A DNA stretch of 64,000 nt from Helichrysum umbraculigerum. Its lineage: Eukaryota > Streptophyta > Magnoliopsida > Asterales > Asteraceae. The stretch lies in NCBI GenBank assembly GCA_949592205.1, contig CATIUR010000004.1:8249001-8313000 (forward strand), read 5' to 3'. The notes under the pieces are model-generated. The model had not been told where the DNA came from. It searched no databases and was given only the letters and a program-made list of their open reading frames with translations. The translations under genes were made by a program, and so were the position numbers. The first letter of the stretch is position 1, and the number at the start of each line of letters is the position of its first letter. Below, piece after piece: positions 63,622 to 64,000 of this stretch.

Positions 63622-64000
63622 ATGACAACTTGCTCCGCCAACAATCCTACCTTGGATGATGACCTGCTCAGTGAGGAACCAACGATGTTTCCTTACCTCC
63701 TCGAACTCGAGTGTGATACAGAACACTCCGCCGAATCAGAATTGGCACCTGCTGTTCCTGCTGCTCCAACTGCTGCAAAAGCACCAGTTGATGAAACCTT
63801 AACTACTGAATCAGTCAGTCACCTCAACCAAACTATGGATTCGCTGCTAAAACAACTGACTGAAGCACGGGAGGACATTGATGACCTGCGACGAATTGCT
63901 TTCCAAAACGACCTGCGTATGCGTGAGTACGAGCTACGTTTGACAGCCTTAGAAAACCCTACTCCACCACCAACTTCACAAAGTAATCCTACTGAAAAGG
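63622..64000 (+). CDS. Unknown second ORF of the Tekay-like element, runs off the window
   Basis: ATG at 63622 opens 126 codons with no stop up to the window edge. The product starts MTTCSANNPTLDDDLLSEEP, is acidic and rich in Ala/Pro/Thr, and then forms a coiled-coil-like stretch (LTEAREDIDDLRRIAFQND...). I do not recognise it and it has no protease or polymerase motif. TTTTCGTAG|G just before the ATG resembles a splice acceptor, so it might be made from a spliced RNA; this is inference. Confidence 0.5.
   Translation, partial: MTTCSANNPTLDDDLLSEEPTMFPYLLELECDTEHSAESELAPAVPAAPTAAKAPVDETLTTESVSHLNQTMDSLLKQLTEAREDIDDLRRIAFQNDLRMREYELRLTALENPTPPPTSQSNPTEK

Larger units (their letters stand above)
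58156..64000 (+). mobile_element. Tekay-like Ty3/gypsy element, 5' part, lacking pol where expected
   Basis: A 3.2-kb LTR, a tRNA-iMet primer site and a chromovirus-type gag with MPPRR start and two CCHC knuckles are present. The five bases before the LTR are TATGT, which should recur after the 3' LTR outside the window. After gag there is no protease or reverse transcriptase for at least 680 bp; instead a different ORF begins. The element is therefore probably non-autonomous or rearranged. Confidence 0.82.

Overview
This is a stretch of flowering-plant nuclear DNA. Genes are split by GT-AG introns, and the window holds Ty1/copia and Ty3/gypsy retrotransposons, Helitrons, MITEs and a SINE. 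The glutamate-cysteine ligase lacks one cysteine of a redox pair that I recall as restricted to rosids, and the retrotransposon families look like those common in Asteraceae. An asterid, probably a composite, is therefore my best guess; this is inference.

Layout. 1-10058: 3' part of a Sirevirus-type copia element whose gag-pol and unusual second ORF are each open in one frame apart from nonsense codons, followed by its 3' LTR. 10172-12056 (minus): wreck of a folate-biopterin transporter-like gene, with three exons left. 12108-18572: a solo LTR that landed about 50 bp upstream of that gene's ATG and was itself hit by two further solo LTRs; all three still have target-site duplications. 18573-25172: a small hAT-like MITE, a (TAA)n microsatellite, and a 5.9-kb non-autonomous Helitron inserted into it that carries gene fragments. 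25173-27542: a second Helitron terminus and a foldback MULE-type MITE. 27769-32230: a complete, apparently intact copia element with identical-looking 127-bp LTRs. About 32900-36940: remains of a large gypsy LTR.

37000-55900 is the gene island. It holds a full BSK pseudokinase gene (plus, 10 exons, 486 aa) and a full beta-tubulin gene (minus, 3 exons, 445 aa) that converge, then a full plastid-type glutamate-cysteine ligase gene (minus, 15 coding exons plus a 5'UTR intron, 523 aa). MITEs and a small Helitron sit in their introns. The three products are functionally unrelated: brassinosteroid signalling, cytoskeleton and glutathione synthesis. 56123-58155: Stowaway MITE, SINE, TA-rich microsatellites and a 134-bp tandem repeat. 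58156-64000: 5' part of a Tekay-like gypsy element (3.2-kb LTR, tRNA-iMet primer site, gag) in which gag is not followed by pol but by a different ORF that runs off the window.

The most striking structure not explained by gene content is a recurrent array of short hairpins (GCGACACT - few bases - AGTGTCGC). It occurs in three separate gypsy-type LTRs, and the two arms often vary together (GTCACT/AGTGAC, GGCACT/AGTGCC). All coordinates come from reading by eye; splice sites were chosen by phase and by similarity to remembered plant families.
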